Positions 1-10,266 of a stretch of DNA of 64,000 nt are shown here, piece by piece (position 1 is the stretch's first letter; every line of letters starts with the position of its first letter). The DNA lies in NCBI RefSeq assembly GCF_010093595.1, contig NW_022985442.1, forward strand, positions 1,367,456-1,431,455. Reading direction: 5' to 3'. Source of the DNA: Mytilinidion resinicola (Eukaryota; Ascomycota; Dothideomycetes; Mytilinidiales; Mytilinidiaceae). The translations under genes were made by a program, and so were the position numbers. Below the pieces are notes generated by a model. The model ran no database searches and was not told the DNA's origin. It worked only from the letters and a program-made list of their open reading frames with translations.

Positions 1-1123
1 ACTTCAACTCACCTTCACTAGCCATCCACCTCTGAGCAAACAGGTCCTGCATAGGAGCGTTTGAAGCTGCTCTATACCTCTACAGCACCGTAGAGAGCTC
101 CGGAAAAAACGTTTGTCCTATTTCAGCAGATAAAGTATCGACACATGATGGCAACACCTACACACCTACCTGCCTCCTCACTCCACTCCCAGACACTGCA
201 ATCCACACACACCTAACATCTCATTAGCGTCGCTCAGAGTTGATGACACGTCCAGATTAGTTCTGCACAGACATCCGTCTGGTACCGAAAACAGTCTGAG
301 TGCCCTTGAGCGCGCCAAACAGCACGGATTACAAGTGCAGAATATCGGAGCGCTCCAACAGTGATGTAGTCCACCAAGCGGCGCGAATATATCTTCCCTT
401 CCTCCTCACCTCGCCTCTCTTCTTCCTCCATCAACCAGCACTCTTCGTCCGTCAACCCTCGAATCAGCTTAGGACCCTCTGGTAGCAATCCAAAGCTTAC
501 CGAACTCTACTTCGGTATGATAGGAAACCCCGATATTGTTGCCATGAGCACCTGGGCTGCCACAAACTAATTTTCTTGTGGTAACGTTTTTGTCACTGAA
601 TCCTAAAAGCGGGGTCTCTGGACGACTCTTCTAAGCACAACCTATTCGCGCGTGCCTGCGCCCAATTAGGTATCCCAGTCTCCCTTTCTCGGACGTTTGC
701 ATCCCGAAGCCTGAGAAGACCTTTAGGCAAGGCCAAACAAATCTCTGCTACAAACACGTCACAGTCTGCATGAATGACCCTTGCCAAATGCGGGAAGGCA
801 ATGGCCATCCCCTTCTGTTCCGTCAATTTGGGCTGGGTGATTGCGTTCTAACGCTCTGAGGCCCTCGGAACTGGCCACTGGATGGCACCACCTCAAGTAT
901 CGGACCTGATGCTCTAAGCCCCGCAGGCCGCCAGGAGTACCCATTGCTTTCATCACGCTCATCCTCGCTGCACCTTCCTTCCCTATCTTTGGAATAACAT
1001 CCCTCACAGCGAGCATCACACAGAGATCATCACTTCTCTCCTCTGCTTCACCACTGCTCTGCTTCACCACCACTCTACTTCACCACGTCAAGCCACCTCA
1101 GACACCGTCACCGCTCCATCAAG
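1..1123. other. no gene seen, upstream of PIR-like ORF
   Basis: Short open frames occur on both strands, but none has protein-like composition or splice signals that I can support. Two things are visible. A 31-bp element at 428-458 recurs almost exactly in the minisatellite at 2302-2332. Around 945-985 the DNA resembles the 5' coding part of the small ORF at 1124 (both contain GCTCATCCTCGCTGC), suggesting a partial, degenerate local duplication. Confidence 0.5.
428..458 (+). repeat. 31-bp dispersed repeat copy
   Basis: The 31 bases here match 2302-2332 inside the 21-bp minisatellite at 30 of 31 positions. The core is CCATCAACCAGCACTCTTCG. This is a single unit lying about 1.9 kb from the array, so the element is not confined to one tandem locus. 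Confidence 0.6.
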
Positions 1124-1450
1124 ATGATGTCCAAGGTCCAGATCGCGCTCATCCTCGCTGCCACTGCCTTCCTCGCCTCTGGAATGCCGGCGGCTCCCGT
1201 CACGCAAATCCTCGATGGCCAGATCAAGGCCCCTCCAGGAGTACCCGTCAATATCATCTCAGATGGACAGGCACAGGCCCAGCTTCCTTCCGCGACACCT
1301 AAATCGCACCTCAAGCGCGACAATGGTGGCGTGAGTCCCGAATCGCTCCAACAACGTGAAGGAGCTGGCCTAGGCACTACTCGTGCCTTCGCCGTCGCTG
1401 TGTACCTCTACCTATGGCTGAGCACGGTGCCGAAGATCTTCGGACACTAG
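1124..1450 (+). CDS. small secreted PIR-like protein (putative)
   Basis: The frame starts at one of two adjacent ATGs (1124 or 1127) and encodes about 108 residues. Residues 3-20 form a good signal peptide. Two segments, PVTQILDGQIKAP and IISDGQAQAQ, resemble the Q-[IV]-x-D-G-Q-[IVL]-Q motif of PIR (proteins with internal repeats) cell-wall glycoproteins, which attach to beta-1,3-glucan. A Lys-Arg site (HLKRDN) could be cut by a Kex2-type protease. The C-terminal 25 residues are hydrophobic but overlap, in another frame, the relic beginning at 1414. A GTGAGT at 1331 could be an intron donor, so the 3' end of this model is doubtful. The gene may be intact, truncated or part of the neighbouring decayed locus. 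The PIR assignment rests on two short motifs only. Confidence 0.45.
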   Translation: MMSKVQIALILAATAFLASGMPAAPVTQILDGQIKAPPGVPVNIISDGQAQAQLPSATPKSHLKRDNGGVSPESLQQREGAGLGTTRAFAVAVYLYLWLSTVPKIFGH

Positions 1451-2165
1451 CAAACTTACCCTGGAAGTTCCTCGCTCTTCATGGGCCACTTTGTGGGGCA
1501 ACAGCGCTCGGAATGCGTAAGGTCTATTCAGCTGGCCTCGATAAGTGGCAGGGTAGCCTTGTAGTCACGAGCTACTGAGCGTAAGCCCGATGTCGGCTTG
1601 ATTTGGTTGCCGTCCGCACGGATTCATATAGGGAGATTAGGCAGGATAGTAGGTTCTCGATACCGGCCTTGACAAGTATACTTAGACTGACCGTTCCTAG
1701 CTACCTATGTCTCTGCCCTCCGTCCTCACCGTTCCTTGCGCAACGAGGACCACCCCGTGCTTAAATGGCAAGTCAAAATTGAGGCCGATACTCAGGCTGC
1801 CTGGGAAGCGCCAGATCTCTTTGCTGTATTCCGATCAGACTCTCAGGATATGCTATCTGGCTACGATGATCACTAGAACGATTTTGGGCGCAATTAATTC
1901 GAGCATTCCTGGTTGAATAGCTTGGTGAGACCGTTGGACTGGCTCAAGGAGGTCGGAAAGCCCTCATGATAGGATTACTGCGATATCGATACCCTCGCTA
2001 GCTCTTAAGAAAGGTACGTTACTCTGCTACAACATCAGCACAGGAGCTGAGAAATGCTAACCATGATGGGTGAAGTCATCGTTGTCTCTGAAGCTTTGAA
2101 AGCTTAGAGATGAGGTTCACGTTTCATGATTCTAGTGTCTAAATGTCAACAAGTTTCTTCTCCGC
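1414..2165 (+). pseudogene. decayed multi-exon gene, unknown family
   Basis: A protein-like frame opens at ATG 1414 (MAEHGAEDLRTLANLPWKF) and stays open for 54 codons to a TGA at 1576. An intron-like stretch follows, with a GTAAGC near 1581 and an actgacc branch point plus CCTAG acceptor ending at 1700. From 1701 the frame reads on as clearly protein-like sequence (for example LKWQVKIEADTQAAWEAP and FEHSWLNSLVRPLDWLKEVG). It is interrupted by TAG 1874, TAA 1895, TGA 1967, TAG 1970 and a later TAA. No GT...AG pair removes these stops. A further exon may follow a GTACGT donor near 2012. TAG, TAA and TGA are what TGG, CAA/CAG and CGA become by C-to-T change, so RIP-like decay is possible. I do not recognise the protein family. 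Confidence 0.5.
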
Positions 2166-2808
2166 AAGGTATTTGACGGCACATCAACGTCGCCTCAGCT
2201 GCGCAGAACGGGTAGCTTGCCCTAGGCCCGATACACTTCCATCAACCGATACTCTTCGTCCATCAACAGATACTCTTCGTCCATCAACAGATACTCTTCG
2301 TCCATCAACCAGCACTCTTCGTCCATCAACCCACACCGAGAGTGCCATCATGGAACAGGCTCTTCGTCCATCACACGACATCCCTTCTCCATCAACCGAC
2401 ACCCCGCCTCCATCAACCGACAGCATGGAACAGGTAAAAGCCACTAAACGCCCCAAATGCCTGTACCACCAATCGGAGTTAGTATCTCTACCCTTGTATC
2501 ACTTTGATCGAACACTCACTCACAATACTGGCCGGCTTCTCCACTCTCTTGCGTTAAAAAATCAAATGCTCGATTGCTTTATGGAAGGATCGTGGACGTT
2601 AGCGCGCCCTGCGTTCAGCCCTCCGGCGCTGCCGCCCTCTCGTCTACAGATGAAGACAGCTTCTGGGCTCATGCCAGAGAGCTCTGAGCGTGCCCTGTGG
2701 GCTAGCATAGCTAATGTTTCGTCCAAACTGCACGACAAGCACGGCAACGACGCAGCCCAACCGAGGGCTTTCATTCCCACCGCGTGCCCTCCTTTACGAA
2801 TTTGCTAG
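2143..2808 (+). other. open frame spanning minisatellite, doubtful coding
   Basis: An ATG-initiated open frame of 221 codons runs through the 21-bp tandem array, which it reads as a seven-residue repeat (TDTLRPS). A frame-preserving 21-bp unit keeps all frames open, so length alone is weak evidence. The 120 residues after the repeats have no recognisable domain and no signal peptide is present. I consider it more likely a by-product of the repeat than a gene. Confidence 0.2.
2230..2334 (+). repeat. 21-bp minisatellite, four copies plus partial
   Basis: Unit ACTCTTCGTCCATCAACAGA plus T. Near-perfect copies lie at 2251-2271, 2272-2292, 2293-2313 and 2314-2334, with a degenerate unit before them. 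More diverged CTCCATCAACCGACA units continue to about 2425. A single copy is found at 428-458. Confidence 0.85.
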
Positions 2809-3320
2809 CGAATATCGGTTGAACACGGTGTTGACGACTCGGCCGAACGTCAGCTTCCCCCGCAGATCAACGTCCTCTTGAGCGACATCAAAGGGCTGAG
2901 AAGAGCGACAAGAGCAGTGAGAGCTTCCGCACTCCCTCTTGCGTCTACTTTCGTCTTCTCCCCTCACAACACACGTTCTCACTGCATCAATTGAGCATTC
3001 ATCGCCGCTTCCATCAGTTCTGCATCCATCAGCACAGTATCCATCAAGACTCCATCTCCGCCTCGGACACGAGTATTCTCGCGGCGAGATGGATGTTGAG
3101 AAGGACGGCGCGCGCCTGCGCACACCCCGCGTCAGGGTGGCAGAAGGCATGCTTGAGGGACATTCTTTTTTCGAGGCTACGGCAGGAGGGCTGGCGAGGT
3201 GGCTGCAGATTGAACGCGTGCTTTCTATGGGCCACGAAGACTTTTGTTCCCTCCCGCTACTACCTCAAGCGCCCAGGCGAACCGGCAGCGACCAACTCTC
3301 GCAATTGAGCTCTGATTACG

Positions 3321-3769
3321 ATGCCATTCACCATCAGGTCCAGAAAGAGGACACAAGTTTGGCCACAGCTCGACGAGGTCCTGCCCCGAGCGCTTTCCTT
3401 GTCCCCGAAGGACCACCCTCTGCATCCTATCCGCGGGCGCCTGGCGACCGTTCGAGTTTGCGCCGCGCCATTGTCTCGGCCAGACGCTATCGATGCCCGA
3501 TCTCAGGGTCACGCTGTGTTGATGGTGGTGCGCCGGTTTGATTTCAAGGATGCGTATCAGGAATAGGACAGGCGGCATCCGACGACTCGGCCGCTCGTGT
3601 TTCACGGGGAGCAGCGCGCCTATCAGACAGGCAATGGGGAGGTGTGCATCCGGCAGATGGCATGGCCGTCCGGGGTTTCGCTACGGGGAATCATGGCTTC
3701 CATCGAGCTTCCATCTAATGCCACGATAACAGAGGTCTCTTCCAGTCAACGGCAGACAAATCACTAACA
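3321..3769 (+). pseudogene. possible gene relic with in-frame TAG
   Basis: One frame from ATG 3321 reads protein-like sequence, including [20 protein letters not shown] and [16 protein letters not shown]. It meets TAG at 3564 and continues in the same frame as RPLVFHGEQRAYQTGNGEV and SLRGIMASIELPSNATITEV until TAA at 3767. No intron of realistic size would remove the stop. A second plausible frame just upstream (about 3092-3260) could belong to the same locus. I recognise no family. GC content above 55% makes chance open frames common, so this is tentative. Confidence 0.28.
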
Positions 3770-4037
3770 GGTCTTCAAGGCCTTGATAGCAAGGTAGCCC
3801 AGTTTGTGCTGGCTGGGTGTTGGGCCTGGGGACAATGTCACCACGTGCGGTTATCGTTGGAGTTCCACGACATCCCATCTCAACAAGGCTCAGCACGACA
3901 GATGGGAGAAATTTTGCTACGCATCTATATCCTACACTTTTCCAATAACCACCACCATCCCCCTCTCCCCTCCCGCCCCCAACGCCATACAGTCACCGCC
4001 CGGCGGTCCCCTCAAACTGACTCCCCACCCCCATCAG

Positions 4038-4607
4038 ATCCAGCTTCAGCGCCCGCACCGGCCACCCACGCTCCGACGCACCCTTAGCCCCCTTGCCCAC
4101 CCGCGGCTCAACCCCCGTCTCCGACCGACAACACATAACCGACGAGCTGCGACTGCGCGAAGAGCGGCGCGCGGACCAGGATAGGTAGATGGCAAGCACC
4201 TTGCTGTTGTCTGGGATGCCGTAGTGCGCAAGGCTGCGGCGGGTCAGCCGGGGCGATCGGAGGCGGAGTGGGCCTGCGTGTGGGTCAGTTTTTGCGGGTG
4301 GCTTGCCAAGGTGCAGCGGGGGGCTAACCGAGTCTGGACATGCTTGGGGAGGGGAGGGTATCGGTGGAGAGGTTTGAGGCGGGGTTTTGGGGATGTGCGG
4401 TGGGTTGAGGCCAAAGTGGCAGAGTTTAGAAAGTTGGTGATGATGGAGCGGGAGTTGGCTCTTGATGAGGGGGATGTGCTGGAGGAATATGTGGAGATGG
4501 GATTGAAAGTGAGGCGGAGAGTTTGGCGACTATGGGCTTCTCGAGGGAGGCGGAGGGTGTGCGAGCGGGAAGGGGTATTCTGCGGGGGTGGGATTGAAGG
4601 TATTTGA
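4038..4607 (+). pseudogene. frameshifted gene relic, unknown family
   Basis: An acceptor-like CCCATCAG at 4030-4037, with ACTGACTCC just upstream, is followed by a frame ending ITDELRLREERRADQ and a stop at 4186. A second frame takes over at the stop and reads HLAVVWDAVVRKAAAG and SEAEWACVWVSFCGWLAKVQ. A short stretch near 4345-4410 is better in a third frame. The second frame then resumes with a helical segment (EAKVAEFRKLVMMEREL, DEGDVLEEYVEMGLKVRRRVW) and ends at TGA 4605. Two frame changes and continuous protein-like composition indicate a broken gene. Like intact genes in this window, it is C-rich in its first part and G-rich in its second. The family is not recognised. Confidence 0.4.
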
Positions 4608-6114
4608 ACGTTTAGATGGGGGGTAGGATGTAGTAATATATATATCAGACGCTGATAATTGCAGCTGCTATGAGACAGAAGGAGAAGACGTGAAGGACTA
4701 ATCAAATCCAGACCAGCATACTTTTAAAAGCTCGGCACACGTCTTTAGTAGCCGTTGCGAGCCCTTATTTCTACGCACACGAAGCGGTCGCCATACCTTA
4801 GAGCCGCAATACCGACAGCCCGGGTGACGACGTGACGACTCATCCGCTTCATCTTACCTCACCCACCACCTCGCAATCATTGACTGATGCAGCCCTCCCC
4901 TATGCGGCGTACCCCGCCAACATCCGATCCTTGATTTCTATCTTCGGATCAAGTTTACAACCAGCGCCAGCTCACCTCAGCTGGGCTGGGAAATGAGATC
5001 AGAAATCTAAGAAACATGACTGGGTGCGTGCGCGGGGAATGCGGAGGTAATCGGCTGATAGTCTCTTGGAAATGAAACGCGCGCCGCTGGCAGCGCTCAC
5101 CGGAAGAGGGGTCAAGCGTGTTGACGCGATAACAGTTCGAAATAAGCATTTCGTGGGATGGACGATGGGATTGTTGGGGCGCGGTTAGCTCCACGAGGAC
5201 GCGCATATCGAGCTGCAGGTGGGAGCCACACAGGCCGAGTGCGTGTTCCCGGTCTCCTGCCCCGAAAATTTTCACTGCTCTTATCTCGTGGGTTGGATGT
5301 GATATCAGCGCTCGATAATACCCCGTGCAGTCACAGCGTCGACGCATATCTAAGGCAGCCGTGGATGAGCTGTCGTTCAGCCCAGACCATTGGTGGGGTC
5401 GTGAGGATACCGTGGGTATCTCTGCGACTCCAAGGGAGCAGAGGCGTGTTGTATCACTACTACTGCCGTGGCTGCTGTAACGGGAGCATATAGGCGAGAG
5501 CAGAGCGTGCTTGGTTTCACCATGCGGAGGGAGCTGCGGCCATCAGGGGAGCTGCACGTCCCCGCTCGACGCCAGCTTCAGCCACAACACCAGGAGGCTG
5601 ATATGCCACCATGGCGTCGATCATGTTGCGTTATCGGCTACAAAGTAACATCACCATCCTTGCAGCTGCGTATAGGCCCAGGCGTTCTGAGGTTGCAGCA
5701 AGGCTTCTCTCCGACAGTACCGACCTCGGGATGTCTATGCGGAAGTATCGGAGTAAAGTGATGATTTGAAAGACTGACAGGGAAGAGGAAATAATAATGC
5801 GGGGACACAGGCTGCCAGGCACACACTTGCCACTGTGGCGCCTAGAATAACTCCACAAAGCCGATTCCCTACTTACCTGCTGACGGTTGTCCTATTTGCA
5901 ATAGTAAGCATCCTATATCCCTGGGCGATTCGCATTATACAACGTCAGCTGGTCTTACATAAACTCGACTGGACTCGGTAGTTAGTGGAAGTCAACCTTG
6001 ACAAATCTGGGCGATCCGCAATCCGCGGCGTCGGCGTGCACATCGAGCATCGCGATCCGTTTGCCTGCTCGGGCTCATGAAGAGTCGTTGGTTGCCTCCA
6101 CGTGTCGCGGCGTC
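4608..6114. other. intergenic, no gene seen
   Basis: Mixed-composition DNA with only short frames on both strands. None shows conserved-looking residues, splice motifs or an initiating context I can support. Confidence 0.5.
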
Positions 6115-6626
6115 GGGGCCCAACGCCCGTCGGCCAGGTATCTGCAGGCGTCCCAGGCCGATACGTAAGTAAAGCAAGCCTTCGAAATCGAAGTCGTCGG
6201 GGTGCGAGATGCCGAGTGAGGTGATGGATTTGGTGTTTACCTATGTAACTCCGCACGCAACGGTGGCACGGTGGAAAACGAGCCGACCTGTGGCTCAGTA
6301 AGAATCTGCACGCCCAACTCTCAAGCCAAAACGTCCGCGCGATGTCGAAAGATGGTATCCGGGACGCGAGACACCGAGCCACGGACGCTTGAGATGTCGG
6401 ATTGACCTGCCTCTATGTTTTGAAACCATCGAGCCGACCGCTGTGGCTCAGCAGATACCTGCATGCCCAGCACAAAACAGAATGCGAGGGCATTCGTAGG
6501 CGGAAGCAGCGGCAAGGCTGTCAAAAATCGGCGTCCGAGGCGCGAACACGAACGCGAGAGAGAATGAGACGCGATGCTTGAGACGAAGTGGTTGGGAAAA
6601 TCGAGCCGGCCCCTGTGGCTTAGCTC
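6115..6626 (-). repeat. three-copy degenerate tandem repeat, ~150-170 bp
   Basis: A core reading CGAGCCGRCC...CTGTGGCTYAG on the plus strand recurs at about 6279-6297, 6430-6449 and 6602-6622, spacings of about 151 and 172 bp. Flanking blocks are shared as well: TCTGCACGCCCAACTC and CCTGCATGCCCAGCAC, GACGCTTGAGATG and GATGCTTGAGAC. On the minus strand each copy begins with CTRAGCCACAG, which looks like a branch point plus 3' splice site, followed by GGTCGGCTCG. Copies are strongly diverged, so the duplication is old. Confidence 0.65.
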
Positions 6627-6676
6627 TCCCAAATCAGCACCCCCCCAGCCACCAACACCAAACACCAGCCACTCAC

Positions 6677-6961
6677 CTCCCCGCTTGCGCAGAATTTTCT
6701 CGATGCGCGAGCCCGGGCCGCGGCCTGCTCGGACTCGGACGCGCTCAAGATGCCGCGCAGGGGTGCTGCACAGGTTGGTGGGTTGGTCAAAGCGCAATCT
6801 CCCGTCTGGCCTTGCGGCGTGGCTGTGCAGGACGTATTCAATATTGACCACTCTCGGCCTGGGCAGCCTGATGGATCCGGGCGAGGCAGCGTTACGGTTG
6901 GCGTGGAGGTGCGCGGTGGGGGCTTGGGCGTGCCCGTCGTGTCGTAAGCACCGCGGCCCAT
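6677..6961 (-). CDS. putative first exon of a small gene
   Basis: ATG at 6961 (minus) opens a 95-codon frame beginning MGRGAYDTTGTPKPPPRTST. It is rich in Pro, Thr, Cys and Ala and ends at a consensus donor, GAG|GTGAGT (donor at 6676). A candidate acceptor CCACAG ends at 6613, after GAGCTAAG, giving a 64-bp intron and a continuing open frame into the first copy of the 6115-6626 repeat. That frame then stops at a TGA near 6446. The start context and donor are good, but the downstream structure is uncertain and no domain is recognised. It could be a small lineage-specific gene or a relic whose last exon was amplified. Confidence 0.33.
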
Positions 6962-7248
6962 GTTGGTCGAGAATGAGTTTTGGGAGGGACGGAGTGATAT
7001 TTTGATATCGAGTATAGACTGAAGATGTATGATTATGATAGAGAAGAATACAGCCTCAAGAGTATCATCTAAAATGTACCTCCAAACTCCCGTGATGCGT
7101 AGGGAATCTAATGTCGAGACGAACAATGAGGAAACCTCCATCCAAGATACGTAGAATCTGCAGACCCTTTCTCCTCACGCGCCATCCCATGAGCGCCAGC
7201 ACCTTTTTTTCCCTCTCAAAACGCCATCCCCAAACTCCGAACCCCTCC

Positions 7249-8337
7249 CTACGGATGCTGATGCTCCATAAACTCCCCAATCTCAAACAGAAGCATGGAG
7301 CCAATCAAAAACTCCACCAAAGCCATGAGGAGCACCTCCGTAAGCACCCGTCGCATAGCGACCATGATGATTGCCGTCAAGGTGAAAACCAGTGAAATCG
7401 ACCCGAAGAGAATAGCTTTGATGCGGTACATCTGGTGCTTGAGATCTTTGCTGCTGGTGTTGCAAATGCCCCATGTAGCTAGGCCAAGCGTGAGGGCGAT
7501 TGCCATGAGCGAAATGAGGACGACTATGAGGCGAAGTCGGCCAAGGGGCGGCGACAATGTGCGGCATGTAGTCAAAGGCGCGCGGCCCTCCTCCGCGAGA
7601 CCGAGATCGTTGGCATCGTTGTCGAGTTTAGTCTTGCGTCGGCGAAGGTACTTCTTGCCTTGAAGGGATCAGTACACGGCAATGGTCCATAGGTGGCTGA
7701 TATTTACCTTTCAGATCAGCTGAGTTGGGCTCCTCTATGTACTCTTCCTCGGCCTGGAGGGCCGCGACATCTTTCCGCTGATGCTGGATAAGCACAACGG
7801 GAGGCTTCTTCGACCTCTTCGGTCGCTTGTTTGACCCTTTTACAGGGGGACTGGGCGGAAGTCCTGCCCAGCTGCCCATACCAAGAGTGTCCTGGTCACG
7901 CTGGGCTTCACGATCCGTGTCGGACCCTGAGCCATGCGTCGCACTCAATGAAGAGGCCGCATATGTGATCAGCCCATTGCGCTTCCCATTGTATCCACCC
8001 GCCGAATAATTTGTTCCATGCGAGGTGGGCTTCGTCATGCTCGAGGCCTTCCTCGAACCCCATGCTGACTCTGTTGGTGGAGCGGTGGAGGATATAGCGG
8101 AAGGTGTGGCGGCGCGAAGGTGTGTGTTGACATTCGTAGTGATATCTTTCAGCTCTATAGCAGCACCGTGGCGGATGGACAAGGTGACCGGGTCATTGTC
8201 ACGATGGAGTCCTGGAATGATGGCTGGCTCGGCGAGGGAGAGATTGCTTGACCGGCATTTCACGGAAGCTGCAGCGAAGAAAATCAAAGCCCGGTCATAG
8301 AGTTGACTTGAATGAGGGAAGAATTACTGTCCGCCAT
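7249..8337 (-). CDS. three-TM fungal membrane protein
   Basis: Three exons give 326 residues: 8337-8328, 8268-7708 and 7658-7249. The introns are 59 bp (GTAATT...CTGCAG) and 49 bp (GTAAAT...TTCAAG). The first exon is only ten bases (MAD plus one base), chosen because it is the only ATG-bearing join that keeps frame over the whole gene. Roughly the first 220 residues are hydrophilic and Ser/Thr/Lys-rich, with a basic cluster (KRPKRSKKPP). The C-terminal third has three hydrophobic helices, beginning around VVLISLMAIALTLGLA, ILFGSISLVFTLTAIIMV and LLMALVEFLIGSMLLF. This suggests an integral membrane protein with a long cytosolic N-terminus. I recognise no named family. The tail is well supported; the tiny first exon is an inference. 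Confidence 0.7.
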
Positions 8338-10266
8338 GTTTCCAAGAGCCGATTCTTTTGACTACTTTGTTTAGCCAGCGCGTTGGGTGAGTGCATTCGA
8401 GGATTTGCGGAGGTGGGATGCTAGGAGGCGTGCGACGAGAGCAAGGAAGCGAATGAACAAATAACTTGAAGTTAGAAGATATTTAAAAGGACAAGAAGCT
8501 GACAAGTTGCGTAGTAAGAGCAAAAGATTGTTCGTAGGTGACGCTGAGTAGGCAGGGTTGAAGCTGGGAGTGTCGGAGAGCTGGGTGCAACCAGAACATA
8601 ACGCAACGGACCGTGCTATTACATATATCTACGCAGACGACACCAGTGCCCCTACGCCGGATAGGATGACACACCCGGCCGCGCACAACGGTGTGCGGCG
8701 GGCTCGTTCTGGGCCATCAGCTGGCAGCGGGCTGTGCGTAGGTTGCAGACGTCAATGCCAAGTGTTGAGACTCGGCAGGCCAGAAACCGACAATGTGAAA
8801 ACTCTTCCGAGAGAGCCTGCCGAGGAAAACATATGGCTCAGGGCCAAGGCCGGGATTGTTGCAGTCGCCCTCGCTGAGACAACGTAGAGATCCAGTGTGC
8901 TTTGCACGGGAGAGCGCGCAAAGGAGACGACGGGCACAACACCAAAGGCTAGCGGGTAGCGCGATAGCGCTCGACACGGCCTGCCCTGCTTAACGCCGAT
9001 TCCCCCTGGTTTGATGGAGCATCACGCGTCGTCAACGGAGGACGTGACAAGCAGAGGCATGTCGTGGCGCCAGTTCGCAGAACACTCCAGCCTGCAGGCC
9101 TCAAGCGGCGTCGGGGATAGGCTTTTTGGCTTCAGCAGCCGGCCAAGCGTCTCCCAACTACTGCGCCATCTTTGCAGGAACCATGCCGAGGAAGGCTGTG
9201 CTGACGTGTTGACTTTGAGGGAAGGAGGACCAAGGAAATACCAGCGCTTACTGCCACGGTTTGATTGGACTTGGACTTCGCAGCCTCGTTGAGACTTGCG
9301 GCTCTTATGGCGGAAGGTTTGTTTCGCTTGAGGCAGAAGGGGAAACGCACATTAAGATGCGAGAATCATCATCTCTAAGGACAATGGCCCTCTGCTGGCC
9401 TACGTATTCATTTTGGCGGCTTTCCGCGGTACGTGGTCTTGCGTTTGTTGTAGTAGCTCAATCGTGTTCAAAAGAGCTTTACTAAGCTTTGACATCGGCT
9501 CCAGTCTCCATTCAGCATTGCACGTGATGAATTTCAATCATCTGCACAAGACTCTAACCATATGTTTCGCTTCACAAGAAACAAGCCTCCAAAGCGGTCT
9601 TGCCTTGATTATTAGAGTCTTTCATAGCGTTGACTGTGGAAGTAACATCGCTTTTCAGTACCGCTTCCATCATGACGAGAACAGTAGCTATGGTTGATGG
9701 CATCACGTCGCACGCAAGGGGCCCGGGCGCATTCACAGCTTAACAAGGTACACAAGGTAGTGCAAAAGGTTTTATTCCGGATGTCTTCAGCTATCCTGCG
9801 AATTGCCATCACATACTCGATCAAGTGAAGGAGTATGCTCGCCGATGACCGTCCTGTCCATCCTCTAGGTTGGATCATGCAACCCATACTCGCTGAAACC
9901 ATATGAAAACCACTCCGATGACCTTTCCGCCGAACCGATCATTTTGCATGCATTTCGTGAAGGGAAGAAGAAAGGAAAACTACGCCGATGACTTATCAAG
10001 CACCATTTTTGGAAGGGGGCATATATGGAGGGGAATATGGGAAAGGGAAGTGAAGCAAATTGAACCATGGGAAGTAGTGAAAAGCCTTCTCCAGCTGAAT
10101 GTAAGTCTGTGAGGCCGGCGTCGTCCGAAAGGACTGTATGGGAAGAGCCAAAAAGGCTCGGAGAGCTCATGGAGGAAGCAAAGTATGAGCAGTTGAAGAT
10201 AGGTGAAGGTCGATATCGTAGCCCAAGTAATCAGGCTAGGATTCCGAACAGAGGTGATGCCAACGC
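8338..10266. other. intergenic, no gene seen
   Basis: This is the upstream region of the three-TM protein gene and the 3' flank of the PSP1 gene. Frames of up to about 100 codons occur on both strands, without protein-like runs, splice signals or repeats that I can support. Confidence 0.5.

Noticed and set aside
2939..3541. 200-codon plus-strand frame with a short plausible segment (GGLARWLQIERVLSMG)
   Set aside because: Only a small part looks protein-like. It overlaps in another frame the better candidate relic at 3321-3769.
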